A stretch of DNA of 64,000 nucleotides from Pseudomonas muyukensis (GCF_019139535.1 NZ_CP077073.1:4368501-4432500), one strand, 5' to 3'; shown: positions 17,627 through 27,921, counted from the first letter of the stretch. Numbers and translations: made by a program. The notes: generated from the sequence alone by a model not told the origin.

Positions 17627-18190
17627 TCAGTTCACGGCGAGCGGCGCCAGGCGCTGCAACGCCTGGTTCAGCGCCAGTACATTGACCACCGGCGGCCCGA
17701 TCAATGGCCGCAGGGTGGCGTCATTCACCAGCACTTGCAAGCGCTCGACCGGCACCTGCCGCGCCGCCGCCACCCGTGGCAGCTGATAGGCGATGGCGTC
17801 CGGCGGCAGGTGCGGGTCCAGCCCGCTGCCCGAGGTGGTCAGCAGCGCCAGCGGCACTGGCCCCTGCTGCGCCTGGTATTGCGCGGCGGCATCGCCCTTG
17901 ACACGCTCGGCCAGCGCCGGATTGCTCGGCGACAGGTTGCTCGCACCACTGGCCACGGTGGCGTAGGCGCCCGCCGAAGGCCGCGCCTGGAACCAGCCAT
18001 CGCCCTTGAATGCCTGGGCGATCAGTGCCGACCCCCGCACCTGGCCGCGGTCATCGCGCACCAGGCTGCCGTTGGCCTGCTCGGGGAAGGCGACCTGGGC
18101 AATGCCGGTCACCGCCAGGGGGTACAGCGCGCCGGTGACCACGGTCATCAGCAGGATCAGGCTCAGGGCCGGGCGTACATAAGCAGTCAT
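17627..18190 (-). CDS. kdpC: Potassium-transporting ATPase subunit KdpC
   Basis: A 187-residue inner-membrane subunit with one N-terminal transmembrane helix ([20 protein letters not shown]). Conserved segments are [34 protein letters not shown] and [16 protein letters not shown]. KdpC links KdpA and KdpB in the KdpFABC K+ pump and raises ATP affinity. It starts 12 bp after kdpB with a clear purine-rich ribosome-binding site. Confidence 0.95.
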   Translation of the reverse strand: MTAYVRPALSLILLMTVVTGALYPLAVTGIAQVAFPEQANGSLVRDDRGQVRGSALIAQAFKGDGWFQARPSAGAYATVASGASNLSPSNPALAERVKGDAAAQYQAQQGPVPLALLTTSGSGLDPHLPPDAIAYQLPRVAAARQVPVERLQVLVNDATLRPLIGPPVVNVLALNQALQRLAPLAVN

Positions 18191-18202
18191 GTCAGTCTCT
18201 CC

Positions 18203-20257
18203 TCAGACCAGGTGCAGCGCATTGAGCAGCAGGTCGATCAGCTTGATCCCGGCGAACGGCACGAGAATCCCGCCCAGGCCGTAGATCAGCAGGTTGCGCC
18301 GCAGCAGGTGGGCGGCGCTGGCGGCTTGTACCCGGACCCCGCGCAGCGCCAGGGGGATCAGCACGATGATGATCAGCGCGTTGAACACGATGGCCGAGAG
18401 GATCGCGCTCTGCGGGCTGGCCAGGCGCATCAGGTTGAGCACGCCCAACTGCGGGTAGATAGCGGCGAACAGCGCCGGCAGGATGGCGAAGTACTTGGCC
18501 ACGTCGTTGGCGATGGAGAAGGTGGTCAGCGCGCCGCGGGTCACCAGCAGTTCCTTGCCCACCTGCACCACGTCCAGCAACTTGGTCGGGTCGCTGTCCA
18601 GGTCGACCATGTTGGCGGCCTCGCGGGCGGCCTGGGTGCCGTCGTTCATGGCCATGCCGACATCGGCCTGGGCCAGGGCGGGGGCGTCGTTGGCACCGTC
18701 GCCGCACATGGCCACCAGGCGCCCGTCGTTCTGCTCCTGGCGGATGCGCGCCAGCTTCTTCTCCGGAGTGGCTTCGGCGAGCACGTCGTCGACCCCGGCC
18801 TCGGCAGCGATGGCGGCAGCGGTCAGCGGGTTGTCGCCGGTGACCATCACGGTACGAATGCCCAGCTTGCGCAGCTCGGCGAAACGCTCGCGGATGCCGG
18901 GCTTGACCACGTCCTTGAGGTGGATCACGCCGAGCAGGCGCTGGTCGACACACACCAGCAACGGCGTGCCGCCGCTCTGGGCGATGCGCTCCACTTCACG
19001 GGCCAGGGCGGCAGGCAACTCCAGGCGTTGCAGGCCGCAGAAGGCCAGCACCGCATCGACGGCGCCCTTGCGGTAGCGGCGCTGCTGGAAGTCGATGCCC
19101 GACAGCCGCGTTTCGGCGCTGAAGGCGATGGCTTGGTACTGGCTGGCCGCGGGCTCGTCGAAGTCATGCAGTTGGCGCAGGTATTCGACGATCGACTTGC
19201 CCTCGGCAGTGTCGTCGGCCAGCGAGGCAAGCAAGGCGCCCGCCCCCAGCTCCTTGGCGGTCACGCCCGAGGCTGCGTGCAGGGCGCTGCAACGGCGGTT
19301 GCCGAAGGTGATGGTGCCGGTCTTGTCGAGCATCAGCGTGTGCACATCGCCGGCCGCCTCCACCGCGCGGCCGGAACGGGCGATCACGTTGAGGCGCACC
19401 AGGCGGTCCATGCCGGCGATGCCGATGGCCGACAGCAGGCCGCCGATGGTGGTGGGAATCAGCGTCACCAGCAACGCGGCGAGGAAAATCAGCGGCAGCT
19501 CACCGCCGGCGAAGCGGGCGAACGGTTGCAGGGTCACCACCACGATCAGGAAGATCAGGGTCAGGCCGATCAGCAGGATGTCCAGGGCGATCTCGTTGGG
19601 GGTCTTCTGCCGCTTGGCGCCCTCGACCAGGGCGATCATGCGGTCCAGGGTCGACTCGCCCGGGTTGCTGGTGATGCGGATCAGCAACCAGTCGGAAACC
19701 AGCCGGGTGTTGCCGGTGACAGCCGAGCGGTCGCCGCCGGACTCGCGGATCACCGGGGCGGACTCACCGGTGATGGCTGCCTCGTTGACCGCGGCGATGC
19801 CCTCGAGCACCTCGCCATCGCCGGGGATCATTTCGCCAGCCACCACCCGCACCACATCGTCCTTGCGCAATTGCGTGGCGGCCACGCGCTCGAAACTGCC
19901 ATCGGCCTTGCGCCGCTGGGCGCTGAGGCCCTGGCTGCCGGCCTTGAGGCTGTCGGCGCGGGCCTTGCCACGGCCTTCGGCCAGGGCTTCGGCGAAGTTG
20001 GCGAACAGCACGGTGAACCACAGCCAGACAGCGATCTGTACCGCCACGGCGGTGCTCACGCCGCTGCCAGGGGCGAAGCACAGCACGGTGGTCAGCACGG
20101 CGGTGAGGGCCACCACCAGCATCACCGGCGAGCGCTTGAGCTGGCGCGGGTCGAGCTTGACGAAAGCCTGCACCAGCGCCGGGCGCCACAGGGCGGCGAA
20201 GCGGGTCTGGTCCTTGGCGCTATGACGCGCCTTCACTTCGGGGATGGGCATGTTCAT
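18203..20257 (-). CDS. kdpB: Potassium-transporting P-type ATPase subunit KdpB
   Basis: A 684-residue P-type ATPase, the energising subunit of KdpFABC. Seen are the TGES motif at 163-166, the phosphorylation site DKTGT with Asp311, and the hinge [20 protein letters not shown]. The membrane regions surround the [13 protein letters not shown] helix typical of KdpB. The length equals that of the E. coli protein. It lies 10 bp after kdpA and 12 bp before kdpC in the operon. Confidence 0.96.
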   Translation of the reverse strand: MNMPIPEVKARHSAKDQTRFAALWRPALVQAFVKLDPRQLKRSPVMLVVALTAVLTTVLCFAPGSGVSTAVAVQIAVWLWFTVLFANFAEALAEGRGKARADSLKAGSQGLSAQRRKADGSFERVAATQLRKDDVVRVVAGEMIPGDGEVLEGIAAVNEAAITGESAPVIRESGGDRSAVTGNTRLVSDWLLIRITSNPGESTLDRMIALVEGAKRQKTPNEIALDILLIGLTLIFLIVVVTLQPFARFAGGELPLIFLAALLVTLIPTTIGGLLSAIGIAGMDRLVRLNVIARSGRAVEAAGDVHTLMLDKTGTITFGNRRCSALHAASGVTAKELGAGALLASLADDTAEGKSIVEYLRQLHDFDEPAASQYQAIAFSAETRLSGIDFQQRRYRKGAVDAVLAFCGLQRLELPAALAREVERIAQSGGTPLLVCVDQRLLGVIHLKDVVKPGIRERFAELRKLGIRTVMVTGDNPLTAAAIAAEAGVDDVLAEATPEKKLARIRQEQNDGRLVAMCGDGANDAPALAQADVGMAMNDGTQAAREAANMVDLDSDPTKLLDVVQVGKELLVTRGALTTFSIANDVAKYFAILPALFAAIYPQLGVLNLMRLASPQSAILSAIVFNALIIIVLIPLALRGVRVQAASAAHLLRRNLLIYGLGGILVPFAGIKLIDLLLNALHLV

Positions 20258-20267
20258 GGTGTATTCC

Positions 20268-21962
20268 TCAGAAACCCAGGCTCAGGTGTTCGGCGATCGG
20301 CCCAAGGGCCAGGGTCGGCAGGAAGGTCAGGCCACCGACCAGCAGGATGGTCACCAGCAGCAGCGTGGTGAACAGCGGGCCGTGGGTGGGGAAGCTGTTG
20401 AGGCCTTGCGGCGCGCTCTTTTTCGCCGCCAGGCTGCCAGCCAGGGCCAGCACCGGCAGGATGTAGCCGAAGCGGCCGATAAGCATGGCCAGGCCGATCA
20501 TCACGTTGTGGAACGTGGTGTTGGCGCCGAAGCCGGCGAAGGCCGAGCCGTTGTTGGCGGTGCCGGAGGTGTAGGCATACAGCAGTTGGCTGAAGCCGTG
20601 GGCACCGGGGTTGGTCACCGCGCCGGCAGGCCCGGGCAGGCTGGAAGCGATGGCGCCGAGCACCAGCACACCCACCGGCATCACCAGCAGGGTGGCCACC
20701 AGCAACTGCACTTCGCGGGCCTGGAGCTTCTTGCCCAGGTATTCCGGGGTGCGGCCGATCATCAGGCCGGCCAGGAACACGGCAATCAGCACGAACAGCA
20801 GCATGCCGTAGAGGCCAGCACCGACCCCGCCGAAAATCACCTCGCCGAGCATCATGTTGACCATCGCCACCATGCCGGTGAGCGGGTTGAGGCTGTCGTG
20901 CATGGCATTCACCGAGCCGTTGGAGGCGGCGGTGGTGGTCACCGTCCACAGCACCGAGCCGGAGGTGCCGAAGCGGCTTTCCTTGCCTTCCAGGGGCGCG
21001 GCCTGCTGTACCTGGGCGCTTTCCAGCGCCGGGTTGGGCTGGTGCTCCGACCACAGCGCGGTACTGCCGCCGATCAGGAACAGCGCCAGCATGCAGGCGA
21101 TGATCGCGCGGCTCTGGCGCAGGTCCTTGACGTAATGGCCAAAGGTGAACACCAGCGCCACCGGGATCAGGATGATCGAGGCCACCTCGAACAGGTTGCT
21201 CCAGGCCGTGGGGTTCTCGAACGGGTGCGCCGAGTTGACGCCGAAGAAGCCACCGCCGTTGGTGCCCAGTTGCTTGATGGCGATCTGGCTGGCGGCCGGG
21301 CCCAGCGGGATGGTCTGCTCGGCGCCCTGCAGGGTGATCGCGTGGGCATAGTCGGCGAAGGTCTGCGGCACGCCCTGCCACACCAGCATCAGCGCCAGCA
21401 CCAGGCACAGCGGCAGCAAGCCGTAGAGGGTGGCGCGGGTCAGGTCGACCCAGAAGTTGCCCAGGGTGCCGGCCGAACGACGGGCGATACCCCGGCTCAG
21501 GGCGACCAGCACGGCCAGGCCGGTGGCAGCGCTGACGAAGTTCTGCACGGTCAGGCCGAGCATCTGGGTCAGGTAGCTGACCGACGCCTCGCCGCTGTAG
21601 GACTGCCAGTTGGTGTTGGTCATGAAGCTGACCGCGGTATTGAATGCCTGCGACCATTCCTGGCCCGGCAGGTGCTGCGGGTTGAGCGGCAGCGAGCCTT
21701 GCAGCAGCAGCACGGCGAACAGCAGCAGGAAGCCGGCCAGGTTGAAGGCCAGCAGGGCCAGGGTGTACTGCTTCCAGTTCTGCTCCTGGTCGGCGTTCAC
21801 GCCAGACAGGCGATAGCAGCCCCGCTCCAGCGGCCCGAGCAGCGGCGACAGCCAGGTACGCTGGCCTTCCATCACCTTGTAGTAGAAGCGCCCGAGCCAG
21901 GGCGCCGGCAGCAGCACGATGGCGAAGAACGCCAGCAGCAGCAGGTAATCGTAACTGTGCAT
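20268..21962 (-). CDS. kdpA: Potassium-transporting ATPase subunit KdpA
   Basis: A 564-residue K+-channel-like subunit with about ten transmembrane helices and four selectivity-filter-like loops ([62 protein letters not shown]). It binds and conducts K+ in the KdpFABC pump. It starts 9 bp after kdpF. The whole operon order is F-A-B-C-D-E. Confidence 0.96.
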   Translation of the reverse strand: MHSYDYLLLLAFFAIVLLPAPWLGRFYYKVMEGQRTWLSPLLGPLERGCYRLSGVNADQEQNWKQYTLALLAFNLAGFLLLFAVLLLQGSLPLNPQHLPGQEWSQAFNTAVSFMTNTNWQSYSGEASVSYLTQMLGLTVQNFVSAATGLAVLVALSRGIARRSAGTLGNFWVDLTRATLYGLLPLCLVLALMLVWQGVPQTFADYAHAITLQGAEQTIPLGPAASQIAIKQLGTNGGGFFGVNSAHPFENPTAWSNLFEVASIILIPVALVFTFGHYVKDLRQSRAIIACMLALFLIGGSTALWSEHQPNPALESAQVQQAAPLEGKESRFGTSGSVLWTVTTTAASNGSVNAMHDSLNPLTGMVAMVNMMLGEVIFGGVGAGLYGMLLFVLIAVFLAGLMIGRTPEYLGKKLQAREVQLLVATLLVMPVGVLVLGAIASSLPGPAGAVTNPGAHGFSQLLYAYTSGTANNGSAFAGFGANTTFHNVMIGLAMLIGRFGYILPVLALAGSLAAKKSAPQGLNSFPTHGPLFTTLLLVTILLVGGLTFLPTLALGPIAEHLSLGF

Positions 21963-21971
21963 GGTCGCCCC

Positions 21972-22061
21972 TTAGCCGCGATCGGCGCGCAGCAGCGCCA
22001 CCAGCAGGTAAACCGCCAACGCCACCGCCAAGAGCAGTGACAGCCCGTCGAGCATGTACAT
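21972..22061 (-). CDS. kdpF: KdpF small subunit
   Basis: A 29-residue hydrophobic peptide beginning MYMLDGLSLLLAVALAVYLL and ending RADRG. It has a single transmembrane helix, as expected for the KdpF peptide that stabilises the KdpABC complex. AGGGGAGA lies eight bases upstream of the ATG at 22061. It is the first gene of the kdp operon. Confidence 0.9.
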   Translation of the reverse strand: MYMLDGLSLLLAVALAVYLLVALLRADRG

Positions 22062-22119
22062 GTGCAATCTCCCCTAGTTGCGGCGTGAGGGCCGCTTTGC
22101 GGAAATTGTCCGAGGGAGG

Positions 22120-22172
22120 GGCGTAAAGGGGCGAGATCGGCGGTGGGGCCGGGGCATAAAGAATGCGTAAAG
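22120..22172 (-). promoter_or_regulatory. Three GCRTAAAG repeats upstream of kdpF, candidate KdpE sites
   Basis: GCGTAAAG occurs at 22121-22128 and 22165-22172, and GCATAAAG at 22154-22161. The last two are spaced 11 bp apart, one helical turn, as direct repeats. OmpR/PhoB-type regulators such as KdpE bind tandem direct repeats with this period. The sites lie 60-110 bp upstream of kdpF. Confidence 0.5.
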
Positions 22173-22202
22173 ATCAGGTATTGCGGTGCCTGTACCGGCC
22201 TG

Positions 22203-22260
22203 TTCGCCGGCAAGCCGGCTCCTACGGAGTGATCACTGTAGGAGCCGGCTTGCCGGCGAA
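22203..22260. repeat. Inverted REP pair, family B
   Basis: Two perfect 23-base arms (22203-22225 and 22238-22260) are separated by 12 bases. The core is GTAGGAGCCGGCTTGCCGGC, distinct from the GGAGCGGCCTTG family seen elsewhere in the window. It sits just after the stop of the AI-2E-family gene and upstream of the kdp operon. Confidence 0.9.
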
Positions 22261-22267
22261 CCGGACT

Positions 22268-23332
22268 TCAATGCTGCGGCGATTGCTGCCCGGAATTACG
22301 GCTCCAGTCCAGCAGCAGGCTGTACCCCACCGCCAGCAAGGTCGGCCCGATGAACAAGCCGATGAAGCCGAACGCGAGCAGCCCGCCGAACACCCCGAGC
22401 AGCACGATCACCAGCGGCAGGTTGCCGCCCCGGCTGATCAGGTAGGGCTTGAGCACGTTGTCCACGCCACTGATGATGAAGGTGCCCCACACCCCGAGGA
22501 ACACCGCCATGCCGTAGTCGCCTTGCCACACCAGCCAGGCGGTGGCGGGGATCCAGGCCAGCGGCGGGCCCATGGGGATCAGGCTGAGCATGAAGGTCAC
22601 CAGGCCCAGCACGATGGCCCCGGGCACCCCGGCGATCAGGAAGCCGATCAGCGCCAGCAGGCCCTGGGCTGCGGCAGTGCCGATCACGCCGTTGACCACC
22701 CGTTGCACGGTACCGGCCACCAGCTCGATGTAGTACTCGGCACGCTCGCCCACCAGCCGCTCCAGCAAGCGCTGGACGAAAGCCGCCAGGCGCGGTCCGT
22801 CGCGGTAGAAGAAGAACACGAACACCAGGCTCAGGGTCAGCTCCAGCACCCCGCTGCCGATCTGCGCGCTGCGCGCCAGCAACCAGTTGCCGACCTGGCC
22901 GAGGTACGGCTTGGCCGAAGCCAGCAGGGCCGCGCCTTGCTGGTCAAGGGACTGCCACCCGTTGATCAGGCGCTCGCCGAAGAACGGTATCCCGGCCACC
23001 CAGGCCGGTGCCTCGGGCAGGCCGTCGACCTGGATATCACGCACGAAGGCGGTGGCATCACGGATATGATCGGCCAGGTTGAAGCCCAGCCACACCAGCG
23101 GCAGCGCCACCAGCAAGATCCACACCGTGGTCAGCAGGCTCGCCGCCAGGGTTTCGCGCCCGCCCAGCAGGCGGGTCAGCAGGCGCATCAGCGGCCAGCT
23201 GGCGAAGGCCAGGATGGCGCCCCACAGCAAGGCCGAGATGAACGGCGCCATCACCCACAGCGCGGCGCCCAGCAGCGTCAGCAGCAGGATCTGGATCAAC
23301 AGGCGGTCATTGTTGGCCATGGGCGCGCTCAC
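22268..23332 (-). CDS. AI-2E family transporter (PerM/YdiK-like permease)
   Basis: A 354-residue polytopic inner-membrane protein with about eight helices. The family pattern is clear: an N-terminal pair of helices, a central periplasmic region, and the conserved C-terminal core (GVPGAIVLGLVTFMLSLIPM, GVDNVLKPYLISRGGNLPL, GLFIGPTLLAVGYSLL). Characterised relatives export autoinducer-2 or act as Na+/H+ antiporters; the substrate here is unknown. The first start is a GTG overlapping the upstream stop (TGAGTG); an ATG four codons later at 23320 is the alternative. Confidence 0.85.
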   Translation of the reverse strand: MSAPMANNDRLLIQILLLTLLGAALWVMAPFISALLWGAILAFASWPLMRLLTRLLGGRETLAASLLTTVWILLVALPLVWLGFNLADHIRDATAFVRDIQVDGLPEAPAWVAGIPFFGERLINGWQSLDQQGAALLASAKPYLGQVGNWLLARSAQIGSGVLELTLSLVFVFFFYRDGPRLAAFVQRLLERLVGERAEYYIELVAGTVQRVVNGVIGTAAAQGLLALIGFLIAGVPGAIVLGLVTFMLSLIPMGPPLAWIPATAWLVWQGDYGMAVFLGVWGTFIISGVDNVLKPYLISRGGNLPLVIVLLGVFGGLLAFGFIGLFIGPTLLAVGYSLLLDWSRNSGQQSPQH

Positions 23333-24127
23333 TCAACGGATCAGTTCCAGGTGCAAGCCTTCGGTGGGCGCACTGCCGACCTCCAGCCGCGCGCTGCGCA
23401 CGCCGGCCTTGACCAACTGCTCGCGCCAGGCCTCGGCGCCGCTGCCACTGAGGCTGGCGCGCAGGGTGCTGTCGAGGTTCAGGCTGCGCGCCAGCAGCGC
23501 CGCCCAGGTGGCCTGGGGCTGGGCCAGGTCGGGGTAGTCGAGCTTGCCGGTGTCGCGCAGCTCGCGCAGCACCGTGGCCGCGGTCGGCAGCAGCTCGCCC
23601 AGCGGGCTGCCGGCGACGAACTCCTCGACATGCAGGTAGGCGCGGCGGTTGCCCCGGGTGACGCTGTACAAGGCCACCAGGGTGTCGGCCTGCTCGGCCG
23701 AACGGCGCAGCAGGATGAACGCCTGCTGTTCGTCGCCGCCGTTCAAGCGAGCATTGGCGAACACGTCGTTGGCCCACAGGCTGGCTTCGCCGCAATCGCG
23801 GCCCTGGCACCAGAACAGCGGGTAGCCACCATCGCGCTGCAAGGCCTCGCGGGCGCTGGTGAAAGCTTCGCGGGCACTGCGCTCGACCGGCAGTTCATAG
23901 GTGACCGAGCTGACCTGGCCGCGGCTCTCGACCTTGTCCTCGACCCGCAGGCGGCCGCTGATCTTGCGCAGCGGGCCCATGGGGTAGACGCGCTCCTGCG
24001 CCACGGCGGGGCGCTGGTCGACGACCTTGGCATCGACCGGCACCGGCAGGCTGCCGGCCCACAGCCATGGGCTGGCGATCGCCAGGCAAGCGGCGACGGC
24101 GCCGCGAACGAACACAGGTGCGCTCAT
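23333..24127 (-). CDS. DUF4892 domain-containing secreted protein
   Basis: A 264-residue protein with a signal peptide (VFVRGAVAACLAIASPWLWA, cleaved before GSLPVP). The conserved segments YPLFWCQGRDCGEASLWAND and RRSAEQADTLVALYSVTRGN are typical of DUF4892 proteins of Pseudomonas. The two cysteines in CQGRDC may form a disulfide. The ATG at 24127 is preferred to an in-frame TTG at 24142. It is coupled to the AI-2E permease downstream by TGAGTG. The function is unknown; the location is probably periplasmic or the outer membrane. Confidence 0.7.
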   Translation of the reverse strand: MSAPVFVRGAVAACLAIASPWLWAGSLPVPVDAKVVDQRPAVAQERVYPMGPLRKISGRLRVEDKVESRGQVSSVTYELPVERSAREAFTSAREALQRDGGYPLFWCQGRDCGEASLWANDVFANARLNGGDEQQAFILLRRSAEQADTLVALYSVTRGNRRAYLHVEEFVAGSPLGELLPTAATVLRELRDTGKLDYPDLAQPQATWAALLARSLNLDSTLRASLSGSGAEAWREQLVKAGVRSARLEVGSAPTEGLHLELIR

Positions 24128-24229
24128 CGGCCGCCCTCGCAAAGGGCGGGGCGTGGCGCGTGGATGTCTGGCATGTACATGGTTGTCTCCCTTTCAACCC
24201 GCCAAGCCTCGACACTTGTCCGGTGCAAG

Positions 24230-25084
24230 TCAAGGAATGCCAAAAAAGCGATTGAAACAGTCTGCGACAAGGGTCGCGCCCTCGGCGTCGTTCAGGTGCA
24301 GGTGATGCCCCCCCGGCAGGGTCACCTGCTCGAAGGGTAGCTGCTCCAGCAACGCCGTGTGGCGCGCGAGCATGCCGTCGGCGGCCACCACCAGGCAGGT
24401 CGGGCAGGCGATGCGCTTGATGAAGGCCATGGCCTGGTCCGGGTGCAGGCGGCTTGGCGAGGGCAAGGTCAGGCGGCTGTCGCTGCGCCAGCTGTAGCCG
24501 CCGGGTACCGGCATCAGGCCGCGCTGGGCCAGCAGCTCGGCCGCTTCGCGGCTGACCGCGACCATGCCTTTCATGCGCGCCTCGACGCCCTGCTCCAGGG
24601 TCGGGTACACCGACTTGCGCTTGCCCTCCAGGCGCAGTTGCGCCTGCAACGCCAGCCCCAGGCGCTCGGCGGCGTCCTGTTCGCCGAGCGTGGGCGGCAC
24701 CACCCCGTCGATCAGCGCCAGGTGGCTGATGCGCTCGGGCAAGGCGCCGGCCAGTTGCACGGCGATGATCGCCCCCAGCGAATGGCCAAGCAGGCCGAAG
24801 CGCTGCCAGCCCAGTTGCTCGGCCACCCGCAGCACATCATGGGCGTAGTCGGCCAAGGCGTAGCCGGCCCCCAGCGGGCGGTGCGCCGAATAGCCATGCC
24901 CGGCCAGGTCCAGGGCGACGATGCGCAGCCCCCGCAACTGCGGCGCCAGGCGGGCGAAGCTGTTGGCGTTGTCGAGCCAGCCGTGCAGGGCGATCAGCGG
25001 CAGGCCGTCGGCCGGGCCGAACAGGTGCGCGGCCAGCTCGATATGGCCCAGGGTCAGGCGGATCTCCTCGACCTGGGCGCTCAT
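24230..25084 (-). CDS. Alpha/beta-hydrolase
   Basis: A 284-residue hydrolase of the alpha/beta fold. The oxyanion-hole strand is LPLIALHGWLDNANSF, the nucleophile elbow GHSLGA carries the catalytic Ser, and the C-terminal region has GGHHLHL with the catalytic His. No signal peptide is seen, so it is cytoplasmic. Its ATG overlaps the stop of the preceding hydrolase gene (ATGA at 25081-25084), and the two form an operon. The substrate cannot be predicted. Confidence 0.8.
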   Translation of the reverse strand: MSAQVEEIRLTLGHIELAAHLFGPADGLPLIALHGWLDNANSFARLAPQLRGLRIVALDLAGHGYSAHRPLGAGYALADYAHDVLRVAEQLGWQRFGLLGHSLGAIIAVQLAGALPERISHLALIDGVVPPTLGEQDAAERLGLALQAQLRLEGKRKSVYPTLEQGVEARMKGMVAVSREAAELLAQRGLMPVPGGYSWRSDSRLTLPSPSRLHPDQAMAFIKRIACPTCLVVAADGMLARHTALLEQLPFEQVTLPGGHHLHLNDAEGATLVADCFNRFFGIP

Positions 25085-25869
25085 GCCTGGCTCCAGCGTG
25101 CGCACAGGTCGCGGATCAAGGTAGCGGTCTCGCCTGGCCGCTCCAGCGGGAACATGTGCCCGCCCGGCAGGCTGTGGTACTCGCCCCTGGGCATGCCGCG
25201 CACGGCCAGGGCATGGTGCTTGCGGATCACCCGGCTGTGGGCGCCGCGGACCATGGCCAGCGGCACCTGCAACTGACGCGGCCGCGCCGGGCTGACATGG
25301 GGGATGCTGCGAAAGATGCTGATCTCGGTGGCCGGGTCGAAACGCAGGCGCAGGCCGTCGCCAACCGCTTCCAGGCCATGCTCGAGGTAGGCCTCCAGGC
25401 AGTCCGGATCGAAGTGACGGAACAGGGTCTTGCCGGCGAAGTAGCGGCGCGCGCTGTCGCGGTCGGGGAAGGCCTCGCGGCGGCCCAGGGTGCGCCCGGC
25501 CGGGGTGATGCGGTCGATCAAGCCCAGGCGCTTGGCGGCCTGGATCAGCCATTCGTCGGCGCGGGTCAGCACCGGGGAGTCGAGCATCACCACGCCCCGG
25601 TAGAGCTCCGGGCGGCGCAAGGCGGCGTGCAGGTGCAGCACGCCGCCCAGGGAATGGCCGACACCCCATACCGGCGCGTCCTGCTGTTCAAGGTGATGCA
25701 GCAACTCGTCCACCAGGCCTTGCCAGTTGTCGTTCACCGGAAAGCGCGGGTCATGGCCGTGCTGTGCCAGGTGCTGCACCTGGTAGTCCGGCGCCAGCGC
25801 GGCGAACAGCTTGCCGTAGGTGGCCGAAGGGAAGCCATTGGCATGGGCGAAGAAGATCTGCTGCGACAT
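25081..25869 (-). CDS. Alpha/beta-hydrolase
   Basis: A 262-residue hydrolase that starts SQQIFFAHANGFPSATYGKL, a form frequent in a Pseudomonas serine-hydrolase group. The nucleophile elbow is GVGHSLGGVLHL, and the catalytic His lies in LPGGHMFPLERPGE near the C-terminus. The ATG at 25869 has a G-rich ribosome-binding stretch; the longer frame to 25953 adds a non-conserved leader and is not preferred. It is translationally coupled to the second hydrolase. The two proteins are only distantly similar. Confidence 0.8.
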   Translation of the reverse strand: MSQQIFFAHANGFPSATYGKLFAALAPDYQVQHLAQHGHDPRFPVNDNWQGLVDELLHHLEQQDAPVWGVGHSLGGVLHLHAALRRPELYRGVVMLDSPVLTRADEWLIQAAKRLGLIDRITPAGRTLGRREAFPDRDSARRYFAGKTLFRHFDPDCLEAYLEHGLEAVGDGLRLRFDPATEISIFRSIPHVSPARPRQLQVPLAMVRGAHSRVIRKHHALAVRGMPRGEYHSLPGGHMFPLERPGETATLIRDLCARWSQA

Positions 25870-26080
25870 GGCCGCCTGCTCTGCACGGGGGATGGATGGC
25901 CCATTGTCGACAAGGGTCGTGGGGGTGGCAACGTTCGGAAAGGTCATCGCCAAGGGCGATCAGGTCAAGCGTTGGCGGATCTGAACCTGCAGAAACCGGC
26001 GGCGAACAGCGGCGCGCCGGTGCCATACAGCGCGGCGCCTGCAACGCCCGCAAGGCTGGCCTACAGGGATCGGGCAGGCT

Positions 26081-26539
26081 TCAGCCTGCATGATGCAGGC
26101 CACGCAGGGTCATCAACCCGGCCAGTGGCCAGTCGCCTTCCAGCTCGGCCAGGCTGGCGGTGCTCAGCGGCGCTGGCTGCTGGCCGTGGCCATGCTCGAG
26201 CATCCCTACCAGGGTGCCCACCAGCGGCTGGTGGCTGACCAGCAACACCTGCTCCAGGCCCAGCCGTTCGATTTCGCCGATCACCTGTTGCACATCGCTT
26301 TCCGGGGTCAGCCAGGGCACCGTGCGCACCGGCTCGGCGAAGCCCAGGGCGCCGTGCACCAGGGCGGCGGTCTGCTGGGCGCGCACGTAGGGGCTGGCCA
26401 GGATCGCCTGCAACGGCTGGCCCAGCAGCCGCGCGGCGCTGTGCAGCACCTGCTCGCGACCATGGGCGGTCAGGCGCCGCTCGGCGTCGGTATTGGCCCG
26501 CGGCTCGGCCTCGCCGTGGCGCAGCACCCACAGCTTCAC
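26081..26539 (-). CDS. sixA: Phosphohistidine phosphatase SixA
   Basis: A 152-residue histidine phosphatase. It begins LWVLRHGEAEP, the RHG phospho-acceptor motif, and carries ASPYVRAQQTAALV and the second catalytic His in LLVSHQPLVGTLVG. SixA removes phosphate from phosphohistidine in HPt domains of phosphorelays, or in the PTS protein NPr in E. coli. The start is a GTG overlapping the upstream stop (GTGA), so it is coupled to the DUF4389 gene. It is the last gene of gpsA-DUF4389-sixA. Confidence 0.85.
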   Translation of the reverse strand: MKLWVLRHGEAEPRANTDAERRLTAHGREQVLHSAARLLGQPLQAILASPYVRAQQTAALVHGALGFAEPVRTVPWLTPESDVQQVIGEIERLGLEQVLLVSHQPLVGTLVGMLEHGHGQQPAPLSTASLAELEGDWPLAGLMTLRGLHHAG

Positions 26540-26883
26540 AGCTTGGGCTCCTGGTCACGCACCGGGTGCGCCGCCGCAGCCACGGCGTGGGGCGTTTCGC
26601 CCTCAGGGGCGCGGGGTGCCGGCCAGTCGGCGAATGGCCAGGGTTTCTGGTCAGTGTGGAAGGTGCCGAAACGGCCGATCTGCGCCAGGTACTGGCTGAG
26701 GCTGTCGCCGAAGTTCATCAGGCTGGCGCTGGGTGCGCCGTACACCAGGCGGTAGATCAGCTGCACCAGCACCAGGCCGCCGAGCAGGATCTCGGCCAGT
26801 TGCCAGGCAATCAGGAACACCAGCATCCACAGCACGCGCAGGATGATCGACTCGCGCTGGGCGCGCTCGGGGGTATCGTTCAT
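26536..26883 (-). CDS. DUF4389 membrane protein
   Basis: A 115-residue protein with two transmembrane helices (IILRVLWMLVFLIAWQLAEI and ILLGGLVLVQLIYRLV), then FGDSLSQYLAQIGRFGTFHTD and a Pro/Glu-rich tail. This matches the DUF4389 family of small proteobacterial membrane proteins of unknown role. It starts 12 bp after gpsA and overlaps sixA. Confidence 0.8.
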   Translation of the reverse strand: MNDTPERAQRESIILRVLWMLVFLIAWQLAEILLGGLVLVQLIYRLVYGAPSASLMNFGDSLSQYLAQIGRFGTFHTDQKPWPFADWPAPRAPEGETPHAVAAAAHPVRDQEPKL

Positions 26884-26895
26884 GGGGATGCTCCT

Positions 26896-27921
26896 TCAGT
26901 TGAAACCGCTGGTGGAAATGAAATCGACGTCGGTCTTGGGCTCGGCGCGCATCAGGTGCTCGATCACCTGGTTCAAGGTGCGGCCCTCGAACAGGATGGC
27001 GTGCAAGCCCGCCACCAGCGGCATGTATACCCCGACTTCCTGGGCCTTGGCCTTGAGCACCTTGAGCGTGTTGACGCCCTCGGCCACCTCGCCCAGGCGG
27101 CTGACCGCCTCGTCCAGGCTCAGGCCCTGGCCCAGGGCGTGGCCAACCTGGTAGTTGCGACTCTTGGGCGAGGAACAGGTGACGATCAGGTCGCCGACCC
27201 CGGCCAGGCCGAGGAAGGTCATGGGGTTGGCGCCCTGGCTCACGGCAAAGCGGGTCATCTCGGCCAGGGCACGGGTGATCAGCATGCTCTTGGTGTTCTC
27301 GCCCATCCCCAAGGCCACCGCCATGCCGGCGATGATCGCGTAGACGTTCTTCAAGGCGCCGCCGAGCTCGACGCCGAAACGGTCGTTGCTGGCATACACG
27401 CGGAAGGTGCGGCCATGCAGCACGGCCTGCACCTGCTGGCACAGCGCTTCATGTTCGCTGGCGACCACGGTGGCGGTCAGCGCGTGCTCGGCGATCTCGC
27501 GGGCCAGGTTGGGCCCGGACAGCACGCCGATATGGGCCTGCGGGGCGATCTCTTCGAGAATCTGGCTCATCAGCTTGAAGCTCTGCGCCTCGATGCCCTT
27601 GGTCAGGCTGACCAGGCCCTTGCCGCGCAACAGCTCGGCATGCGGCGCCAGCACGCTGCGCAGGGCGCTGGACGGCAGGGCGACGAAGACCAGCGCGCTG
27701 CCCTGCAAGGTGGCGAGCAGGTCGTTGACCGGCTCGACGCGGTCGTGCAGGCGAATGCCCTTGAGGTACCGCGGGTTCTCGCGGTTGACGCGCATCGCCT
27801 CGGCTTGCGCCGGGTCGCGCATCCACTGGCGCACGGGGTGGCCGTTTTCCGCCAGCAGGTTCGCCACGGCGGTGCCGAAGCTGCCGCCGCCAAGAACTGC
27901 AACAGGTTGCTGTTCAGTCAT
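26896..27921 (-). CDS. gpsA: Glycerol-3-phosphate dehydrogenase [NAD(P)+]
   Basis: A 341-residue cytosolic enzyme making sn-glycerol-3-phosphate from dihydroxyacetone phosphate, the backbone supply for phospholipids. The dinucleotide-binding motif is [16 protein letters not shown]. The substrate domain shows [23 protein letters not shown] with the catalytic Lys, and [19 protein letters not shown]. The ATG at 27921 gives the normal family length. It heads the operon with DUF4389 and sixA and is divergent from the TonB-receptor operon. Confidence 0.95.
   Translation of the reverse strand: MTEQQPVAVLGGGSFGTAVANLLAENGHPVRQWMRDPAQAEAMRVNRENPRYLKGIRLHDRVEPVNDLLATLQGSALVFVALPSSALRSVLAPHAELLRGKGLVSLTKGIEAQSFKLMSQILEEIAPQAHIGVLSGPNLAREIAEHALTATVVASEHEALCQQVQAVLHGRTFRVYASNDRFGVELGGALKNVYAIIAGMAVALGMGENTKSMLITRALAEMTRFAVSQGANPMTFLGLAGVGDLIVTCSSPKSRNYQVGHALGQGLSLDEAVSRLGEVAEGVNTLKVLKAKAQEVGVYMPLVAGLHAILFEGRTLNQVIEHLMRAEPKTDVDFISTSGFN

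Noticed and set aside
14914-17685. Very long open frame on the plus strand opposite kdpD
   Set aside because: Its translation is rich in Gln, His, Arg and Gly with no motif, the usual shadow of a high-GC gene. KdpD on the minus strand has complete family motifs.
17735-20371. Long open frame on the plus strand opposite kdpC and kdpB
   Set aside because: Antisense shadow of kdpC and kdpB with a compositionally biased translation and no recognisable domain.
24230-25669. Extended frame covering two hydrolase genes
   Set aside because: The upstream half is an out-of-frame reading of the first hydrolase. The second hydrolase has its own ATG at 25084 overlapping the stop of the first.
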